This document shows, in pieces, positions 35,466 through 37,733 of a DNA stretch of 37,733 nt. Origin of the DNA: a bacterium (GTDB lineage Bacteria > Patescibacteriota > Gracilibacteria > UM-FILTER-43-11); the NCBI GenBank assembly GCA_030427295.1, contig JAUHWS010000009.1:1-37733 (forward strand), given 5' to 3'. Positions within the stretch are counted from its first letter, which is position 1, and each line of letters opens with the position of its first letter. The notes beneath the pieces are model-generated. The model did not search any database. It had not been told where the DNA came from and saw only the letters and a list, made by a program, of their open reading frames with translations. Both the position numbers and the translations under genes were made by a program.

Positions 35466-35640
35466 AAGTTAAGCGAGGGGGTCTCTACCCCTCACTATAA
35501 AAAATAATTTGAATAAGGGGAAAGGACCTCACTTAACGACGCTTTGTTATCAAAGATCAGATAGGGCGAATTTTAACGTTTTTTTTAAAAAATGTCAACT
35601 TTTTGTTTGCTTTCGCTCATCTCCTGGTCAGAAAAAATGT

Positions 35641-35930
35641 GGGGAATGAGAACGGTCACTTAGGTATATACTTTGGGGTGGGGTGGGTATATACTTTTGT
35701 CTTAGTTACGAATTACTAATTACGAGTTACGAATTAAATCGCAAGGTCCAATGCATCAATTTTTAAACAATATTTGGATTATAAATAGCTTAAATAAAAC
35801 AAATTCAAAGCAATTTGGACATTAAAAATTAGACCTTAGGATTTGTTTGGAAAGTATTGGTGAGTATTGGGGTGAATTGGAATGAATTAAGACATAGGTA
35901 TATAGTTGGGAAGAAGGTGAGTATATACTT
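35641..35930. repeat. Intergenic repeat locus 2, bounded by two copies of the 36-bp element
   Basis: Copies at 35661-35696 and 35895-35930, same orientation and build as 28703-28738 and 28942-28977. First copies of each locus match best to each other (middle TTTGGGG..), as do second copies (middle with AGAAGGTG). After the first copy, TCT[TC]AGTTACGAAT is shared with locus 1. The second copy ends 6 bp from the ung stop codon. In the 525-bp gap 35412-35936 I see only this locus, the hairpins at its left and AT-rich filler. Confidence 0.8.
35704..35736 (-). repeat. 7-bp-period array (AYTCGTA, inverted copy)
   Basis: On the minus strand: ATTCGTA, ACTCGTA, ATTAGTA, ATTCGTA in 7-bp register. Same position relative to the 36-bp element as at 28746. 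Confidence 0.65.
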
Positions 35931-35936
35931 CGATCC

Positions 35937-36602
35937 TCAAATCCATTCAATCGGCTCTTTTCCATGCTCCTTTAAATAGGCATTGGCTTTTGAGAAGTGT
36001 TGGCATCCAAAGAAGCCTCGGTGGGCAGACAAGGGGGAAGGGTGGGGGGCGGTGAGGATGAGGTGTTTGTTGTCGTCGATCATCCAGGCTTTTTTTTGGG
36101 CGTAGGCTCCCCAAAGCATGAAAACGACGTGTTCTTGTTTTTCTGAAATCAAGCGGATGACTTCGTCAGTGAAGGTTTCCCAGCCTTTGCCTTGATGTGA
36201 ACCTGCTTGGTGAGCCAGAACGGTCAGGGTGGCGTTCAGTAAAAAAACCCCTTGTTTGGCCCAGTGCTCTAGATTTCCGTGGTTAGGAATTTCGCTTCCT
36301 AAATCGGTTTTGATCTCTTTGTAGATGTTGACCAATGAGGGAGGAGTGGGCACCTCTTTGCTGACTGAAAAACAGAGTCCGTGGGCTTGATTGAGGCCGT
36401 GATAAGGATCTTGTCCTAAAATGACGACTTTGATCTGATCCAGTGGGCAAAGTTCAAAGGCTTTGAAGATGTTCTGTGGAGCAGGGAAGACTTGCTTGTT
36501 CAGATATTCTCCTCTCACAAAGTCGGTGAGTGTTTTGAAGTAGGGTTTTTCGAATTCTATTTGAAGGGCTTTTTTCCAGGTGGGTTCGATTTTGACATCC
36601 AT
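35937..36602 (-). CDS. ung: Uracil-DNA glycosylase (family 1)
   Basis: Removes uracil from DNA to start base-excision repair. The catalytic motif GQDPYH (63-68, Asp65) and the DNA-binding HPSPLSAHRGFFGC loop (about 185-198, catalytic His) are intact, and the 221-aa length is normal. It follows the homocysteine methyltransferase gene by 10 bp, so the two are probably co-transcribed. The stop is TGA, 6 bp from a 36-bp element. Confidence 0.95.
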   Translation of the reverse strand: MDVKIEPTWKKALQIEFEKPYFKTLTDFVRGEYLNKQVFPAPQNIFKAFELCPLDQIKVVILGQDPYHGLNQAHGLCFSVSKEVPTPPSLVNIYKEIKTDLGSEIPNHGNLEHWAKQGVFLLNATLTVLAHQAGSHQGKGWETFTDEVIRLISEKQEHVVFMLWGAYAQKKAWMIDDNKHLILTAPHPSPLSAHRGFFGCQHFSKANAYLKEHGKEPIEWI

Positions 36603-36612
36603 GATTCATGAG

Positions 36613-37524
36613 TTAAACGGTGGCTGTTCTCATTCTACCATAGGGATTTTCTAGCGCATTTCGGATCATTTTGACAAATTCGGTGCCACAACCGCAGCAC
36701 CCTCCTAAACGTTTGATGTGTTCATGGGCTTTTGCTAATTTGATCAGTTGTTTGGCTCGTTCTTCTAGCACCTCACTGTGATGATCCCCATTTTCGGCAC
36801 AACCTTCCAACTCACACTGGGGTCGGTCGCTTGAATTGGGATAAATGACTGTCAACCGTTCTCTTTGTCCAACTTCCCTATTCGCATTTAAAGCCACCTC
36901 TGTTCCAGGAAGTCCTGAACAATTTATTCCGAAAGATCCGTAGCCTCCAGTATGTTCGTCGATGGCTCGAATGGCTTCGTGGACGGGGGTTCCATCTAAT
37001 AACTGACCCGCTTTATTAACAACAAAACTAAGCACGGTTTCGACCTCCGTTCGTTTGGCAGCCATCATGATTCCCATGGCCTCTTTTAAGCTCCCGATAG
37101 TTTCCGCTAGGATTTCGAAGCGGCTTGGATCAATTCCCCTTACTCCCTTTATAAAGCTGAATTGCCATCCATGAAACTCTTGGGCTCCTACTGTTTCGGG
37201 CGCTGTTGAGGGATGGTAACATTCTCCATAGGGTCCAAAAGATACAGCGATTTGAAGATTATCCCTGGTGTGTCGCGCGGCAACATAATTGGCTAGATGG
37301 ATGTGCCCCTCGAGTTCGCGCTGGTATTCTTCAGGATGATTTCCTTTTAATAAGGTTCTTGCTCCAAAAGTGTTGGTGGTCACGATTCCGGCTCCTAGAC
37401 GAATGCTTTCGGAGATCAATCCCATTAATGCTGCTTGATAAAGCGGGTTATCAATGTTCTTGGATGAAATTCCATTTTTACTCAATTCTGTTCCGTAACC
37501 TGAAGGTTGAATATCGATGTTCAT
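36613..37524 (-). CDS. Homocysteine S-methyltransferase family protein
   Basis: A 303-aa TIM-barrel enzyme of the zinc-dependent BHMT/MmuM family, which makes methionine from homocysteine using S-methylmethionine or a similar donor. Zinc ligands are visible: NCSG (about 201) and GGCCGC (about 275-280). TTNTFGA is the usual substrate segment. The N-terminal motif, usually DGG.GTEL, reads PSGYGTEL, so the conserved Asp-Gly is replaced. Which methyl donor is used cannot be told. Upstream gene of ung. Confidence 0.85.
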   Translation of the reverse strand: MNIDIQPSGYGTELSKNGISSKNIDNPLYQAALMGLISESIRLGAGIVTTNTFGARTLLKGNHPEEYQRELEGHIHLANYVAARHTRDNLQIAVSFGPYGECYHPSTAPETVGAQEFHGWQFSFIKGVRGIDPSRFEILAETIGSLKEAMGIMMAAKRTEVETVLSFVVNKAGQLLDGTPVHEAIRAIDEHTGGYGSFGINCSGLPGTEVALNANREVGQRERLTVIYPNSSDRPQCELEGCAENGDHHSEVLEERAKQLIKLAKAHEHIKRLGGCCGCGTEFVKMIRNALENPYGRMRTATV

Positions 37525-37543
37525 TTTTGGGAGGTTTAATAAT

Positions 37544-37576
37544 AAAAAAACTCCGCTTTTTTTCCAGCGAAGTGAT
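37544..37576 (-). terminator. Terminator after the partial gene at the right edge
   Basis: On the minus strand, ACTTCGC pairs with GCGGAGT (one G-U) around a ~10-nt A-rich loop, followed by TTTTTTTATTATT. It separates the partial gene from the homocysteine methyltransferase gene. Confidence 0.75.
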
Positions 37577-37593
37577 GGGGTTTTTAGGATTGA

Positions 37594-37731
37594 TTACTCA
37601 AAGGACCACCACTTGGCTGGACGGGTTTGCATGTTCATCATCATGATCATGATGCGGCTGCCTTCCGTTAAAGTGATTGAACTTTGATTCATCGCTTCGA
37701 TTGTAGGACTTTTGGCTGATTTTGTCAAAAT
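37594..37731 (-). CDS. C-terminal end of a gene running in from beyond the window
   Basis: The last 45 codons of a minus-strand frame that is open to the window edge and stops with TAA at 37594-37596, just before a terminator. The end of the protein is Met-rich (RIMIMMMNMQ) and finishes RPAKWWSFE. Too short to assign a family. Confidence 0.55.
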   Translation of the reverse strand: MLTKSAKSPTIEAMNQSSITLTEGSRIMIMMMNMQTRPAKWWSFE

Positions 37732-37733
37732 GC

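Noticed and set aside
37594-37690. Trp-type leader peptide (a short ORF ending in AKWWSFE followed by a hairpin and T-run)
   Set aside because: The frame stays open upstream to the window edge, so it is better read as the end of a longer gene followed by its terminator. The next gene is not a tryptophan gene.
1-37733. Use of genetic code 25 (TGA as glycine), as in Gracilibacteria
   Set aside because: TGA ends purK, folP and ung exactly where their families end.

Overview
The window looks like part of a low-GC genome of a candidate-phyla (Patescibacteria/CPR) bacterium, most likely Peregrinibacteria-like. This is inferred from gene content: two giant tandem-repeat surface proteins, a VirD4/TraC-like membrane ATPase without other conjugation genes, short intergenic spacers and a small metabolic gene set. 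TGA ends several genes (purK, ung, folP), so it does not use the Gracilibacteria/Absconditabacteria code in which TGA is glycine. Promoters that can be placed have canonical TTGACA/TATAAT form with 16-17 bp spacers, which argues against Bacteroidota. Almost no start codon has a Shine-Dalgarno sequence.

Layout. 1-4.8 kb: end of a glycosyltransferase, a small gene with its own promoter, and a two-gene minus-strand unit (unknown 216-aa protein plus a 936-aa membrane-anchored ATPase). 4.9-19.4 kb: two adjacent minus-strand genes for giant paralogous surface proteins (2260 and about 2531 aa) built from DUF11 repeats, with a matching N-terminal F[HY]KPYF membrane segment and a matching C-terminal SLH-like anchor; each has its own hairpin terminator. 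19.9-22.9 kb: miaB with a puzzling start, a Fic protein and a divergent HEPN-domain protein. 22.9-25.6 kb: a run of small plus-strand genes (VOC, cupin, zinc-ribbon, SRPBCC, VOC). 25.7-28.6 kb: small unknown protein, glycosyltransferase, patatin-like lipase, inorganic pyrophosphatase. 29-34.2 kb: purE-purK, unknown exported protein, two-subunit L-serine dehydratase, folP. 34.25-35.47 kb: a GC-rich island with one lipoprotein of myxobacterial style. 35.9-37.7 kb: ung, a homocysteine S-methyltransferase and the end of another gene.

The most unusual material is non-coding. A 36-bp element (TAGGTATATA, 14-bp GT-rich middle, RGTATATACTT) occurs four times, as two pairs about 235-240 bp apart, at 28.7-29.0 kb and 35.66-35.93 kb. 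Between and around these lie degenerate arrays with exact 7-bp periods (AYTCGTA, NTCGCTA, RGACTAA) and arrays with an 11-bp period (ATTCGTAAACC-like). The arrays recur in four separate intergenic regions and look like a genome-wide family of short-period repeats.

Functionally, the two giant proteins probably form the outermost cell-surface layer or fibres. The glycosyltransferases could build surface glycans. Serine dehydratase feeds pyruvate. PurEK, FolP and the homocysteine methyltransferase are isolated pieces of purine, folate and methionine metabolism.
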